Notes: generated from the letters alone by a model not told the origin. Shown: positions 1 through 9,415, counted from the first letter of the stretch. The stretch: 64,000 nucleotides of DNA from Laceyella sacchari (GCF_004343255.1 NZ_SMDD01000003.1:459038-523037); one strand, 5' to 3'. A program made the numbers and translations.

Positions 1-255
1 GAGATCCCATTCCTGCTCGTTGTCTTCTTCAATCATCTCCAGCGTGATATCGTCGCCTTCTTCGGTATAACGGAAAGCAAGCACTTCCACGCCTTCTTCG
101 TCTTCGTTGTTCCGTTCGTTTTCCAACTCATCCGCCGGCGCGACGAACATGTATTTTTTGCCCGTTTCATCACTTTCAAATGTATACAGGATCTCAAACT
201 TTTCTTCAGTGCCGTCTTCGTTGGGAATCATAAGAAATTCTTGTTGTTCTGCCAT
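1..255 (-). CDS. yrzB: DUF1292 family protein YrzB, 3' end outside window
   Basis: Small acidic protein of the DUF1292/YrzB family, cut by the window edge after 85 codons. The visible part starts MAEQQEFLMI and is rich in Glu and Asp, as is usual for the family. The start is set by an AGGAGG Shine-Dalgarno 8 nt before the ATG. It is the last visible gene of the alaS-ireB-ruvX-yrzB run, the same order as in Bacillus subtilis, and begins only 2 nt after ruvX ends, so it is almost certainly cotranscribed. No biochemical role is known to me for the family. Confidence 0.85.
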   Translation of the reverse strand, partial: MAEQQEFLMIPNEDGTEEKFEILYTFESDETGKKYMFVAPADELENERNNEDEEGVEVLAFRYTEEGDDITLEMIEEDNEQEWDL

Positions 256-257
256 GT

Positions 258-710
258 TTAAATCCTCCTGTTTGCATCAATATATCCTTGCAAGATCCAA
301 GTAGCCGCCAACTGGTCAACCACTTGTTTTCGTTTCTTCCGGGACATGTCTGCGTCAATCAGCGTCCGCTCCGCCGCGGCGGTGGATAAGCGCTCATCCC
401 ACAAGTGGACGGGCAGGGAATAACGGGTACGGATTTGCTCGGCCAGCGCTTGGCACGCTTCCCCGCGCGGACCGAGTGTCCCATTCATGTTGCGGGGCAG
501 TCCCACCACGATCTCTTTAACGCGGTATTCCTGAACCAAGCGATCCAGTGCCTGCCACCAATCACCCGCTTTGCGGTCGATCACGGTGACTCCCTGAGCC
601 GTCCAACCCAAGGAATCACTCACCGCGACACCGATTCTCCGCTCCCCCACATCCAAGCCGAGGATGCGAGGGGCATCTATATCCAATGAAGAGAACTCCT
701 CAAACCCCAT
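258..710 (-). CDS. ruvX: RuvX/YqgF family putative pre-16S rRNA nuclease / Holliday junction resolvase
   Basis: 150-residue RNase H-fold protein of the YqgF/RuvX family, annotated variously as Holliday junction resolvase and as the nuclease that finishes the 16S rRNA 5' end. The N-terminal LGLDVGERRIGVAVSD carries the first catalytic Asp, VVGLPRNMNGT the middle motif, and DERLSTAAAE plus VDQLAATWILQGY the C-terminal acidic motifs. Length fits the family (about 140-150). It lies 18 nt downstream of ireB in the alaS operon. All expected acidic residues look present, so it should be active. Confidence 0.95.
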   Translation of the reverse strand: MGFEEFSSLDIDAPRILGLDVGERRIGVAVSDSLGWTAQGVTVIDRKAGDWWQALDRLVQEYRVKEIVVGLPRNMNGTLGPRGEACQALAEQIRTRYSLPVHLWDERLSTAAAERTLIDADMSRKKRKQVVDQLAATWILQGYIDANRRI

Positions 711-728
711 ATGTTGGTTTCCTCGCTA

Positions 729-992
729 TTATTGACTGTTTTGTTCGATGTAGAATTTGACCAATTCCTCGATGATTTCATCGCGTTCAAGCCGGCGGAT
801 CAATGTCCGGGCGTTCTTGTGGCGGGGAATGTATGCCGGGTCTCCGGAAATGAGATAGCCAACGATTTGGTTGACCGGGTTATACCCTTTTTCCTGTAGC
901 GCCCCATACACTTGAAACAAGACATCCTTAGGGTCAAGGTCTTGATCACCCCGAAAATTAAACTTCATTGTTTCATCCATGGATGATTTCAC
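729..992 (-). CDS. ireB: IreB family regulatory phosphoprotein (YrzL)
   Basis: 87-residue protein of the IreB/UPF0297 family. In Enterococcus the homologue is a substrate of the Ser/Thr kinase IreK and affects cephalosporin tolerance. The core [20 protein letters not shown] followed by [18 protein letters not shown] is the family signature. The reading frame opens with GTG at 992; an ATG at 980 (MDETMKFNF) is an alternative start, and the Thr residues near it correspond to the known phosphosite region (family knowledge, not shown here). It sits between alaS and ruvX, as in other Bacillales. Confidence 0.93.
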   Translation of the reverse strand: MKSSMDETMKFNFRGDQDLDPKDVLFQVYGALQEKGYNPVNQIVGYLISGDPAYIPRHKNARTLIRRLERDEIIEELVKFYIEQNSQ

Positions 993-1058
993 ACCTCTCT
1001 GTTTGGATGACCAGCGTTTACTTTCTTCTCCCTAGCCCGGACATTCTCCTGTCAAATT

Positions 1059-3683
1059 CTATATTTGCGCTTCAACGAATTCATCAACCCGATTCAGCGC
1101 ATCCGGCAACCGCTCAGGCTGTTTTCCTCCTGCTTGCGCCATATCGGGGCGGCCACCACCGCCACCACCGCAAAGGGTAGCCACTTCTTTTACCAATTTG
1201 CCTGCGTGTAAGCCAGCTTTCACATAATCTTGCGATACGGAAGCGACAATCTGCACTTTGCCATCGGCATTGGAACCGAGCACAATGACGCCCTGCCCCA
1301 TCTTTTGACGCAGATCGTCCACCATCGAACGCAATTGATCCATGCTGTTGGCATCGACTTGCGCCCACAGTACTGGCACGCCTTTCACTTCATGCACCCG
1401 GTTGATGAGTTCGCCGACTGCCGCTTGGTTGAGCTTCGCTTGGAGCGACTCGTTTTCCCGTGCCAATTCTTTATTTCGTTCTTGCAATTGCTCAATGCGT
1501 TCCGCCACATCAGCCGGCTTGGTTTTGAGCAAGGCTGCCGCTTTGCCCAACAGCGCCATCTGTTCTTCCAAATAAGCGTAAGCCCGGCGGCCCGTCACCG
1601 CTTCAATGCGTCGTGTTCCTGAACCGATGCCACTTTCGCTCAGAATTTTGAATAGACCGATCTCCCCTGTGCTCTCAACGTGGGTGCCTCCGCAGAGTTC
1701 CAAGCTGTAGTCGCCAACTTGAACGACGCGCACAACTTCACCGTATTTCTCGCCAAACAAGGCCATTGCACCCATCGCTTTCGCTTCAGACAGAGATTTT
1801 TGCATAATGTTGACCTTAGTATTCACCCAAATTTGTTCGTTTACACGTCGTTCCACTTCACGAACTTCATCATCCGTCATCGCGCCGATATGCGAGAAGT
1901 CGAAGCGAAGCCGATCCGGCGCCACCAAGGAACCGGCTTGGTTCACATGCTCACCCAGTACTTCTTTGAGTGCTTTGTGCAACAAATGCGTAGCGGTGTG
2001 GTTTCTGACAATGTCCTGACGCAAGGTTTCATCGATAGCAGCGCGAACCTCGTCCCCTTGCCGCACGGTTCCTTCCTCAGCTACAACGGTGTGCACATGT
2101 TCGCCACGCGGACCTTTTTTCACTTCTTCAACCCGAAGCTTGCCGCCAGCAGACGCAATCCAGCCCGTATCGGCTACTTGGCCACCGCTTTCTGCATAGA
2201 AGGGCGTCTCATCTAGAATGATGAGTCCTTTTTGGCCCGCTTGAATCGACTCGGACAGCTGATCGTCGATGATGATCGCACTCACTCGGGTTTGCCGCAC
2301 ACGTTCGGTGTAACCCACAAATTGCGAAGCGACTTCAAGCTCACTCAAAGCGCCCCCTTGCACTTGCATGCTGTCCACTTCTTGACGAGCAGCACGGGCA
2401 CGCTCCCGTTGCGATTCCATTTCCCGGTCAAAGCCAGCACGATCCACTTCCAACCCATGCTCCCTCGCGAAATCTTCGGTCAGGTCGACGGGGAACCCAT
2501 AGGTATCATACAGTTTGAACGCGTCAACTCCGCCAATCACGGTGCGCCCTTCACGTTTCGCCTCAGCCACTACGTTTTCCAAGATATGCAAACCTTCGCT
2601 CAAGGTTTCCAAGAAACGCTCTTCTTCGCTTTTGATAACCCGTTCGATGAATGCTTTCTTCTCACTTGGCTCTGGATAGTAGTCGCGCATGATTTCCGCC
2701 ACCACCGAAGTCAGCTCGTGCAGGAATGGGCGTTCCATGCCAAGCTTCCGTCCGTATCTGACGGCGCGGCGCAACAAGCGACGCAGGACATACCCACGTC
2801 CTTCATTGGACGGCAAAACGCCATCGCCCACAGCAAACACAATGGTGCGGATATGGTCGGCAATCACCTTCAACGCGATGTCGGTCTCTTCGTTCTGCCG
2901 GTAAGTCGCTCCGGTGATGCGACAGGTTTCTTCGATGATCGGCAGGAACAGATCGGTGTCATAATTGGTCGGCACATCTTGCATCACTGAAGCCATCCGT
3001 TCCAATCCCATCCCGGTATCGATGTTCTTTTTCGGCAAGGGGGTATATGTGCCATCTGGGTTGTGGTTGTACTGAGAAAACACCAAGTTCCAGATTTCCA
3101 GATAGCGTTCATTTTCACCGCCGGGATACATCTCAGGATCGTTGGGATCGCCGATGTGCGCACCGCGGTCATAAAAGATCTCCGTATTGGGTCCGCTTGG
3201 CCCTTCGCCAATATCCCAGAAGTTGCCTTCCAGCTTGACAATGCGCTCTTTGGGGATGCCGATCTTCTCATGCCAATAACGGTACGCTTCCTCATCTTCC
3301 GGATGGACAGTCACCGATAGGCGATCGGGGTCCAGACCCATCCATTGGGGCGAAGTCAGGAATTCCCAAGCCCAGGTGATCGCTTCTTCTTTAAAGTAAT
3401 CACCGATGGAGAAGTTGCCCAACATCTCAAAAAAGGTGTGGTGACGTGCAGTGTAACCCACATTCTCTATATCGTTAGTACGAATGGATTTCTGTGAATT
3501 GACAATGCGTGGATTTTCTGGTGTGACCCGGCCATCAAAATACTTTTTAAGTGTTGCCACTCCGCTGTTGATCCACAGCAAGGTGGGATCATCGACCGGA
3601 ACCAACGACGCACTGGGTTCAATTGCGTGCCCTTTTTGTTTGAAAAACTCCAGGTATTTGCGACGAATCTCACTTGCTTTCAT
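1059..3683 (-). CDS. alaS: Alanine--tRNA ligase
   Basis: Full-length class II alanyl-tRNA synthetase of 874 residues. The N-terminal aminoacylation domain begins [19 protein letters not shown] and includes [18 protein letters not shown] (motif 2 region). The editing domain has the zinc-binding HTATHLLH and CGGTH motifs, and the C-Ala domain ends with a glycine-rich [16 protein letters not shown] stretch. It charges tRNA-Ala with alanine and clears mischarged Ser/Gly. It is preceded by its own T-box leader and promoter, so expression should rise when uncharged tRNA-Ala accumulates. It heads the alaS-ireB-ruvX-yrzB operon. Confidence 0.98.
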   Translation of the reverse strand: MKASEIRRKYLEFFKQKGHAIEPSASLVPVDDPTLLWINSGVATLKKYFDGRVTPENPRIVNSQKSIRTNDIENVGYTARHHTFFEMLGNFSIGDYFKEEAITWAWEFLTSPQWMGLDPDRLSVTVHPEDEEAYRYWHEKIGIPKERIVKLEGNFWDIGEGPSGPNTEIFYDRGAHIGDPNDPEMYPGGENERYLEIWNLVFSQYNHNPDGTYTPLPKKNIDTGMGLERMASVMQDVPTNYDTDLFLPIIEETCRITGATYRQNEETDIALKVIADHIRTIVFAVGDGVLPSNEGRGYVLRRLLRRAVRYGRKLGMERPFLHELTSVVAEIMRDYYPEPSEKKAFIERVIKSEEERFLETLSEGLHILENVVAEAKREGRTVIGGVDAFKLYDTYGFPVDLTEDFAREHGLEVDRAGFDREMESQRERARAARQEVDSMQVQGGALSELEVASQFVGYTERVRQTRVSAIIIDDQLSESIQAGQKGLIILDETPFYAESGGQVADTGWIASAGGKLRVEEVKKGPRGEHVHTVVAEEGTVRQGDEVRAAIDETLRQDIVRNHTATHLLHKALKEVLGEHVNQAGSLVAPDRLRFDFSHIGAMTDDEVREVERRVNEQIWVNTKVNIMQKSLSEAKAMGAMALFGEKYGEVVRVVQVGDYSLELCGGTHVESTGEIGLFKILSESGIGSGTRRIEAVTGRRAYAYLEEQMALLGKAAALLKTKPADVAERIEQLQERNKELARENESLQAKLNQAAVGELINRVHEVKGVPVLWAQVDANSMDQLRSMVDDLRQKMGQGVIVLGSNADGKVQIVASVSQDYVKAGLHAGKLVKEVATLCGGGGGGRPDMAQAGGKQPERLPDALNRVDEFVEAQI

Positions 3684-3704
3684 GTGTGTATGCCTCCTTT
3701 TCTT

Positions 3705-3990
3705 TGCAAAGAAAAAACCTTTCCATCCCCTGTCAGTAAGGGACGGAAAGGTTTCCGCGGTACCACCCTATTTACCGCATTTATGCAAGCGGCCAACAGC
3801 CGACTATGTAACACGGTCACTTCATTTGGATAACGGCATGGTCAATGCCGGCAGGGATTAGCTGCATTCCGAAACTGGCCGCGAACCAACCTGAACCGAA
3901 AAAGCCTTTCAGCCAAGGGCTTTTCTCTCTGACGGGGGATAGGATCGCTCGGTTTCATCACCATCTTGTTCGCTTTTGCATTGTCTTTTC
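3705..3990 (-). promoter_or_regulatory. T-box leader of alaS
   Basis: The leader contains the conserved T-box AGGGTGGTACCGCGG (3755-3769, minus strand), followed by a terminator stem pairing CCTTTCCgTCCC with GGGATGGAAAGG (3718-3751) and a U-run before the alaS ribosome site. A stem-I apical element AGAGAGAAAAGCCC lies upstream. A GCU triplet at 3860-3862, in the context GGAATGCAGCTAATCC, is the likely alanine specifier; that assignment is by position only and is less certain than the T-box itself. Antitermination is expected on binding uncharged tRNA-Ala. Confidence 0.93.
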
Positions 3991-3992
3991 CC

Positions 3993-4021
3993 ATTATACA
4001 AGCTTGCATGGAAAGTTTCAA
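3993..4021 (-). promoter_or_regulatory. Sigma-A promoter of the alaS T-box transcript
   Basis: TTGAAA (4016-4021) and TATAAT (3993-3998) with an exact 17-bp spacer on the minus strand, placed directly before the T-box leader. The -35 box overlaps the stop codon (4018-4020) of the upstream AI-2E transporter gene, so there is no intergenic spacer between that gene and the alaS promoter. Confidence 0.85.
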
Positions 4022-5106
4022 ACCCTAACTTTCGTCAAATGATCCACGATGTGTTCCAACATCACTTTGCCCATGGCGAAAACGGGTACAGCCAGAATCA
4101 ATCCCCACACTCCCCCCAATTCTCCACCCACCAACAGCGCGAAAATGATGGCGAGAGGATGAAGGTGAAGGCTACGGCCCACGATCTGCGGCGAAATTAC
4201 ATTTCCCTCCAGAACCTGCACCGCCAAGTTGACCAGCACCACTCCCACGAGCATGCGCGGCGAATGGAACAAAGCGACGAATACAGCGGGTATCGCTCCA
4301 AAAATCGGCCCCAGATACGGAATGATGTTAAATACGGCTACCATCGCCGCCAACAACAGCGCATACGGCACTCCCACGATCAGGTATCCGATATACGCCA
4401 ATACCCCGATCACCAAGCACACGAGAAACTGACCGCGTACATAGTTTCCCAACGCTTGATCCATATCTCTTATCAACCGAACCAGTTCACGGCGTCGCTG
4501 TTTGGGAAACAGCGAAAAAAAGGAGCGTTCGATGGAGTGAATATCTTTTAACATGTAGAAAGCCAAGAAAGGAGTGATAAATAACAAAAACAGCTGGTTT
4601 AATGTGGCTGCCAACCCGCTCATCATCTTCTCAACATGTTCTGTCAATTTCGTTTCCAACCGGCCCAGCGAATTTTCAATTCCTTGCTTAACCCCATACG
4701 GAAGCAATTCACTACTGTGATCATTATATTCTTTCATCATCTGTTGGAACTTTTGGCTCCATTGCGGTAAATGCTCGGACAGTTCTTGTATTTGCTCTTC
4801 AAGGATCGGCACGGTCTTCATCGTGAGGATCACCAACGATGCGATGAACAGCGTGTAAATCAACAAAACGGACAATGAGCGGGACAAGCCTTTGTGGCTC
4901 AACAAATTGACGATCGGATGGAGGAGGTAAGAGATGACCATCGCAATAAAGAAGGGACCCAACACGGCACGCAAAAACTGAAACACCACTTGCAGCCACG
5001 GGTTGATCTGATACAGCATGAACAATATCCCCAGTAGCACCAATATCAGCAAGGACACTTGTAGCGCTTTACTGAGGTTCCACCTTTCCAACAGCTCCCC
5101 CTCCAA
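4018..5106 (-). CDS. yrrI: AI-2E family transporter / permease (YrrI)
   Basis: 362-residue integral membrane protein of the AI-2E transporter family (PF01594). Hydrophobic segments lie near residues 15-45 and 50-75, followed by an amphipathic middle region (about 80-150), and then several helices to the C-terminus, including a glycine/proline-rich FNIIPYLGPIFGAIPA motif typical of the family. Members export small molecules or act in Na+/H+ exchange; the substrate here is unknown. The frame begins with TTG near a GGAGGGGGAG sequence, and the exact start is uncertain by a few codons. The position upstream of alaS matches B. subtilis yrrI. Confidence 0.88.
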   Translation of the reverse strand: MEGELLERWNLSKALQVSLLILVLLGILFMLYQINPWLQVVFQFLRAVLGPFFIAMVISYLLHPIVNLLSHKGLSRSLSVLLIYTLFIASLVILTMKTVPILEEQIQELSEHLPQWSQKFQQMMKEYNDHSSELLPYGVKQGIENSLGRLETKLTEHVEKMMSGLAATLNQLFLLFITPFLAFYMLKDIHSIERSFFSLFPKQRRRELVRLIRDMDQALGNYVRGQFLVCLVIGVLAYIGYLIVGVPYALLLAAMVAVFNIIPYLGPIFGAIPAVFVALFHSPRMLVGVVLVNLAVQVLEGNVISPQIVGRSLHLHPLAIIFALLVGGELGGVWGLILAVPVFAMGKVMLEHIVDHLTKVRV

Positions 5107-5236
5107 TCGGACAAGACTTGCTACCCTTAAGATACGAGAAAAAAAGAGAGTTTATGATCGCATCTCCGACATGTCCGCCATTTCACTCACAAACGGAAAA
5201 AACCCGGGCCGCGCCATACGGCCCAGGGTGCGGTGT

Positions 5237-5419
5237 TTACCTAGCCAGCGGGAGATTTCTCATCATCCGTTTCATCATGCGGTTCCCATTGATTTGCTTC
5301 AACATGGGATACACATAACGGAACCATTTGTTTTTCCGCCGTCTCGCATTCATCAAAGCGTTGGCTCCGATCGCCAGCAAGCTACCCAGCATCAGGGTGA
5401 TCACCATCGGGCGATTCAT
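5237..5419 (-). CDS. yrzQ: YrzQ-like small membrane protein
   Basis: 60-residue protein starting MNRPMVITLMLGSLLAIGA, one hydrophobic helix followed by a strongly basic tail ending RMMKRMMRNLPLAR. This architecture and its place between yrzR and yrrI match the short YrzQ/DUF3918-type proteins of Bacillales. The start is set by AAGGAGGG 7 nt before the ATG; a longer frame opening seven codons earlier has no ribosome site. Function unknown; probably a membrane-anchored small protein. Confidence 0.7.
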   Translation of the reverse strand: MNRPMVITLMLGSLLAIGANALMNARRRKNKWFRYVYPMLKQINGNRMMKRMMRNLPLAR

Positions 5420-5454
5420 GTGGTTCCCTCCTTTTGGCACGGTTGAAAGATGAG

Positions 5455-5655
5455 TTAATCCAAATAAACCGTTCGGCTATCCTCTTCAAAAAACAGGTCG
5501 TTGAGGGACGTCAAACTTCCGTCTTCCTCCACTTGGTAGATGGAGGAAATCCCTTTATCATCTGTCGTCATCTCTACAAAACATTGCCAGCAATACAACT
5601 GGTTGGTTCCCACTTTTCCCAGGTCGTGCGAATTGCAGTTGGGGCAACGAAGCAT
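5455..5655 (-). CDS. yrzR: YrzR-like zinc-ribbon protein
   Basis: 66-residue protein with a CxxC...CxxC zinc ribbon: CPNC at residues 4-7 and CWQC at 22-25, followed by a short acidic tail. It matches the YrzR type of small protein found beside yrrD and yrzQ in Bacillales. The ribosome site GGAAGGGAAG precedes the ATG. The role is unknown; zinc ribbons of this size often bind nucleic acid or proteins. It is likely part of a yrrD-yrzR-yrzQ-yrrI transcription unit. Confidence 0.78.
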   Translation of the reverse strand: MLRCPNCNSHDLGKVGTNQLYCWQCFVEMTTDDKGISSIYQVEEDGSLTSLNDLFFEEDSRTVYLD

Positions 5656-5675
5656 ACTTCTTCCCTTCCTTCAAG

Positions 5676-6176
5676 CTAACTTTCTTTGAAACGGATCCCG
5701 TCCAATGGCGCGATCAGCACATCATCCCCCCACACAAGGGGGTGAGCACATCTCAGCACTTTGCGCCCCTGTCTGAGATCGGCCAGGAGCCCTTCGGATA
5801 CTTCGTACCCTACCAGCGTTCCCACTTCTTCTTGGAAATAGACATTTTCTACCATCCCCAATTCTCGACCGTTGCTTAGCATAATGGTGCGCCCTTTTAG
5901 CTTTTTCTCTCCGGAACAAAGACCGATCCAGGACTCCGCTTCTTTGGGAAGATCTTGTATGTCCGCTTCGCTCTCAACGACGACAGCATCCACCCCGACC
6001 GAACACAATCGCTTGGCCGGGATGAACTTGCGCCGTTTGAATAAGCCCCCCTGCTCCAATAAAATCCCTTGCCAGACATTGGCGGAATCAAAGAGCACAT
6101 CGGAAACCGTCCCCAACTGTTTGCCTGTGTAGCGGTGGATGATGGATAGCCCAATCACTTCCTGGGATTTGCGCAA
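5676..6176 (-). CDS. yrrD: PRC-barrel domain protein (YrrD)
   Basis: 166-residue protein with two PRC-barrel-like halves: residues about 8-70 (IHRYTGKQLGTVSDVLFD) and 95-155 (MLSNGRELGMVENVYF). PRC barrels are small beta-barrels found in RimM and photosynthetic reaction-centre H subunits and usually bind proteins or RNA. The start chosen is TTG at 6176, behind GGAGGAGG. The open frame continues 40 codons further, but that extension runs through the recD2 terminator hairpin and has no ribosome site. Corresponds to B. subtilis yrrD, downstream of recD2. Confidence 0.8.
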   Translation of the reverse strand: MRKSQEVIGLSIIHRYTGKQLGTVSDVLFDSANVWQGILLEQGGLFKRRKFIPAKRLCSVGVDAVVVESEADIQDLPKEAESWIGLCSGEKKLKGRTIMLSNGRELGMVENVYFQEEVGTLVGYEVSEGLLADLRQGRKVLRCAHPLVWGDDVLIAPLDGIRFKES

Positions 6177-6266
6177 GGATGATCGCCTCCTCCGCCTAAT
6201 GAATAGTATGGGTAAGGCGGGCTGAAGCATGTGGGGGAGATGTTGGAAGCCGAATTCCCGGCAAAC

Positions 6267-6303
6267 TAAAAAAAGCTTCCCGCACACCCAGTGCATGGGA
6301 AGC
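6267..6303 (-). terminator. Terminator of recD2
   Basis: On the minus strand GGCTTCCC pairs with GGGAAGC and is followed by seven or eight U residues (6267-6274), starting just after the recD2 stop codon. Confidence 0.85.
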
Positions 6304-6308
6304 CCTGT

Positions 6309-8567
6309 TTACCAATCCTCTTCAATTAATTCTTTCAAACAGCTGTTTCGCCCATCGACCCGCTGCCGCTTTACCCCTTCCGCAAACGCCTCTTGCTCGC
6401 CGCACATGATCAAATAAGACTTGCTGCGCGTGATGCCGGTATAAATCAAATTGCGTTCCAACATCCGACGGTATGCGTGCAACAGGGGAAACACCACAAT
6501 CGCGAATTCGGACCCTTGCGATTTATGGACCGAACAAGCATAAGCCAAAGCGATCTGATTCAATTGCGTCCGTTTGTAGGGGACTTCTAGCTGATCGTAC
6601 CGCACCCATAGCACGGGCTGGTCCCCGCCGGCATCTTCATCGATGGCCGAAATAATCCCCATATCCCCGTTGTAAACGGGATGTTCGGGATGATTGACCA
6701 GTTGGAGCACTTTATCACCAAATCGGAATACTGTTTCACCCCAAGTCACCTCTTTTTTGTCAGGGGATTTGGGATTGAGAGCAGCTTGAATCTCTTGGTT
6801 GATGCGATCCACCCCTACCGGCCCCTTATAGATGGGAGCCAGCACTTGCACATCAAATAAGGTGTAACCCTTTTTGATGGCATTTTCCACCGTTTTCACG
6901 ATGATCGGCAAAGCTTGTTCTTTCTTGCAGGGAAAGAAGCGTCGATCTGCCCACCGCTCCATCAGATCATCAGGAACCTCTCCCCGTTTGAGGGAGTGAG
7001 CCAACCGAATGATGGACGATCCTTCTGCCTGGCGAAATATTTCATTTAATTCAACCCGGGGGATTGCTTGTACTTGCAGGAGATGGTGCAACACCTGCCC
7101 CGGACCGACTGAGGGCAACTGGTCTTGGTCTCCGACAAAAATCACTTGCATCCCTTTCGGCAAGGCACGCAACAATTGGTTGGCCAACCAGATGTCCAAC
7201 ATGGACGTTTCATCCACAATCAGGAGTGCTCCGCTGATCGGGTGTTCAGCATCATGTTCAAAAAAATCGCCTTTCCAACCCAAACAACGATGGATAGTCA
7301 TGGCCGGCAGACCCGTGGTTTCAGACATCCGTTTTGCCGCTCTGCCTGTCGGCGCCACAAGGCGAATGGGATATGGCGTATCCGTCCCTTCATAATCTGC
7401 GGGGTCAATGGAAATTTCCCGCAAACGGGCATATAGTTGGCAAATTCCCTGGATGACGGTCGTTTTACCCGTGCCCGGCCCTCCCGTCAAGATCATAAAC
7501 GGAGACGTCAGCGCCGTAATCATCGCATCGCGCTGTTTGTCGGCATAGCTGACACCCAATTCCTCTTCAATCTCCCCGATCGCTCGGTAGAGATCTGCCA
7601 CGCTAATTTCAAGATCCAATTCCTGCTCCAGCAATTGTTTCACCCGAAGCGCGCAACCGTATTCTGCATAATACAGGGACGGCATATAATACCTGTCTTC
7701 CTCACACAGCAGACGTTCGTCGTCCAGCAGCTTTTCCAACCCTTGCTTACGCGCATCTTCTGGAAACAGCTCATCGGCTCGCTCGCCCAACAGATCATTC
7801 ACTTGCGCGTTTAGCTGCTCCCAAGTGAGGAACACATGCCCTTGTGACATGGATGCCTCTTTGATGGCATACAAAACGGCAGCCTGAAACCGTTCCGTGG
7901 CCGATTCGTCCAATCCTTGGACTTGGGCGATCTCATCAGCGCGTCGAAAACCAATCCCATCGATATCATCTATCAACCGATAAGGATTTTCCTTCAGGAT
8001 GGGGATCGTCTGGTGCTTGTATGCCTGGACGATTTTTAGAGCCATGGTCGCGCCGATGCCGAACTGATACAAATAAACCATCGCCTGTTCCAATGCCTGA
8101 TGCTCATACAGATGCTCGGCGATCCGCTGCGCTTTGGAACGGGAGATGCCTCGGATCTCCGTCAAAACCTCGGGATTTTGAGCGATTTTGTCCAACGCGT
8201 CAGAACCCAAGTGCGCAACGATTTTCTCCGCTGTTTTTTTGCCAACGCCTTCAAACAAGCCGCTCGCCAAATATTTCACAATCGCCTCTTTTGAGCGCGG
8301 CACTTCTTTCTTCACTTGATGCGCATAATATTGTCGCCCGAACTTGGGATGTTCACGCCATTCGCCATGACAGGTGTACACCTCATCCTCATGCGGGCGC
8401 AACATATGGCCCACCACCGTCACTTCTTCATCCACCCTATCGTCGGACGCTTCGCTGACGCGCATCAAAAAAACACCGTATCCATTGTCCTCGTTGTAAA
8501 AAATCTCTTGAATGAATGAGCCTTTGATGAAATTGTCTTTATACAATTCCAATTCCGCTTGCTTCAT
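6309..8567 (-). CDS. recD2: ATP-dependent RecD2-like DNA helicase
   Basis: SF1B 5'-3' helicase of the RecD2 type, about 752 residues, made without RecBC. The long N-terminal region carries helix-hairpin-helix repeats (ASGLFEGVGKKTAEKIV and ILTEIRGISRSK-like segments). It is followed by Walker A GGPGTGKTT near residue 360, Walker B IVDETSM, and the C-terminal motif LAYACSVHKSQGSEF. It acts in DNA repair and replication-fork maintenance. The start at 8567 (MKQAELELYK) is preferred because AAGGTG lies 9 nt upstream; GTG at 8579 and ATG at 8573 are alternatives. It has its own terminator. Confidence 0.95.
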   Translation of the reverse strand: MKQAELELYKDNFIKGSFIQEIFYNEDNGYGVFLMRVSEASDDRVDEEVTVVGHMLRPHEDEVYTCHGEWREHPKFGRQYYAHQVKKEVPRSKEAIVKYLASGLFEGVGKKTAEKIVAHLGSDALDKIAQNPEVLTEIRGISRSKAQRIAEHLYEHQALEQAMVYLYQFGIGATMALKIVQAYKHQTIPILKENPYRLIDDIDGIGFRRADEIAQVQGLDESATERFQAAVLYAIKEASMSQGHVFLTWEQLNAQVNDLLGERADELFPEDARKQGLEKLLDDERLLCEEDRYYMPSLYYAEYGCALRVKQLLEQELDLEISVADLYRAIGEIEEELGVSYADKQRDAMITALTSPFMILTGGPGTGKTTVIQGICQLYARLREISIDPADYEGTDTPYPIRLVAPTGRAAKRMSETTGLPAMTIHRCLGWKGDFFEHDAEHPISGALLIVDETSMLDIWLANQLLRALPKGMQVIFVGDQDQLPSVGPGQVLHHLLQVQAIPRVELNEIFRQAEGSSIIRLAHSLKRGEVPDDLMERWADRRFFPCKKEQALPIIVKTVENAIKKGYTLFDVQVLAPIYKGPVGVDRINQEIQAALNPKSPDKKEVTWGETVFRFGDKVLQLVNHPEHPVYNGDMGIISAIDEDAGGDQPVLWVRYDQLEVPYKRTQLNQIALAYACSVHKSQGSEFAIVVFPLLHAYRRMLERNLIYTGITRSKSYLIMCGEQEAFAEGVKRQRVDGRNSCLKELIEEDW

Positions 8568-8626
8568 TTCCATGCACACCTTATTCTCATCATGCGCCTC
8601 ATCATCGCCCCCATGCGAAAGCGTCC

Positions 8627-8860
8627 TCCTTCTAACCTCGCAAAAAACGCTCGGTAAGAAGTGTAGCGGTACTCCGCTTCAGCGGAGTGTAGTCCTTCTA
8701 ACCTCGCAAAAAACGCTCGGTAAGAAGTGTTGCGGTTACTCCGCCCGCGGAGTGTAGTCCTTCTAACCTCGCAAAAAACGCTCGGTAAGAAGTGTAGCGG
8801 TTACTCCGCTCGGCGGAGTGTAGTCCTTCTAACCTCGCAAAAAACGCTCGGTAAGAAGGA
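8627..8860. repeat. Tandem repeat, three full 65-66 bp units plus a partial fourth
   Basis: Units begin at 8627, 8693, 8758 and 8824 with TCCTTCTAACCTCGC. Each contains two dyads: CCTTCTAACCTCGC against CGCTCGGTAAGAAGG around an A6 loop, and a perfect ACTCCGC/GCGGAGT stem. The loop of the second stem differs in every full unit (TTCA, CC, TCG) while the stems are identical. The fourth copy stops after the first dyad. It lies upstream of recD2 and downstream of a separate terminator. Function unknown; it could encode structured RNA or bind protein. Confidence 0.9.
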
Positions 8861-8863
8861 CTT

Positions 8864-8892
8864 ACAAAAACGACCTCTAGTTGCTAGAGGTC
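8864..8892 (-). terminator. Terminator after the 8896-9402 gene
   Basis: Perfect stem GACCTCTAG/CTAGAGGTC (8872-8892) followed on the minus strand by a U-rich run. Confidence 0.85.
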
Positions 8893-8895
8893 ACG

Positions 8896-9402
8896 TCATC
8901 CGGTGAAGTCTTCTTTCATTTCTGTCATCACATGTTCCATCGCACATTCCGCAGAGCAGAATTCATTCCGTTCTTCTGAGCTGTCCCACTTACGCCGCTC
9001 GGGATCTTTGGGATTGAATTCATATTCGCACACGATGCAACGATGCATCTGAGGAATGCGGGCCAGTCCGTTCCGCAATTGGGCACGCTGTTCATTATCC
9101 AGTCTCAGCAAACCCGTGATGTATTGTTCAACTTCCTCTTTGTCGGCAAAGTATAGCGGATCTTCCGTAGCATACTTCAACGGATTCCACCATGCGTATC
9201 TTCCGTCGGAGAGGTATACGATGTAATAATCTTGGACAATCCGCTCTGATGCGTGTTCCAGTTGTTCATAGGTGCGAAAGCCCAGTTCCGCGGCCAAGTT
9301 GTCCATTAGGGCACGATCGATATCCTCCAACATCGACTTCCAATCGATGTTATCCACTTCCTGTTCCCAGCCCACCATTTGATCTAGCTCTTTGAAATTC
9401 AC
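8896..9402 (-). CDS. Hypothetical protein with C-terminal zinc-binding cysteines
   Basis: About 168 residues, not recognised. The N-terminal part is acidic and probably helical. The C-terminal 60 residues contain CIVCEYEF and FCSAEC, a four-cysteine set typical of a treble-clef or zinc-ribbon fold. The start is taken as GTG at 9402, 13 nt after the cysteine desulfurase stop and behind GGGGAGAGG; a longer frame to 9450 would overlap the desulfurase. The tight spacing suggests cotranscription with the desulfurase, so a role in sulfur or metal handling is possible but unproven. Confidence 0.65.
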   Translation of the reverse strand: MNFKELDQMVGWEQEVDNIDWKSMLEDIDRALMDNLAAELGFRTYEQLEHASERIVQDYYIVYLSDGRYAWWNPLKYATEDPLYFADKEEVEQYITGLLRLDNEQRAQLRNGLARIPQMHRCIVCEYEFNPKDPERRKWDSSEERNEFCSAECAMEHVMTEMKEDFTG

Positions 9403-9415
9403 AGTCCCTCTCCCC

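Noticed and set aside
2232-2990. 252-residue plus-strand ORF inside alaS, and other long antisense frames
   Set aside because: They mirror the coding frame of well-supported genes on the other strand and have no ribosome sites or recognisable domains.
8627-8860. CRISPR array
   Set aside because: The repeats are adjacent with no unique spacers, the unit is 65-66 bp, and the only variable part is a 2-4 base loop. No cas genes are near.
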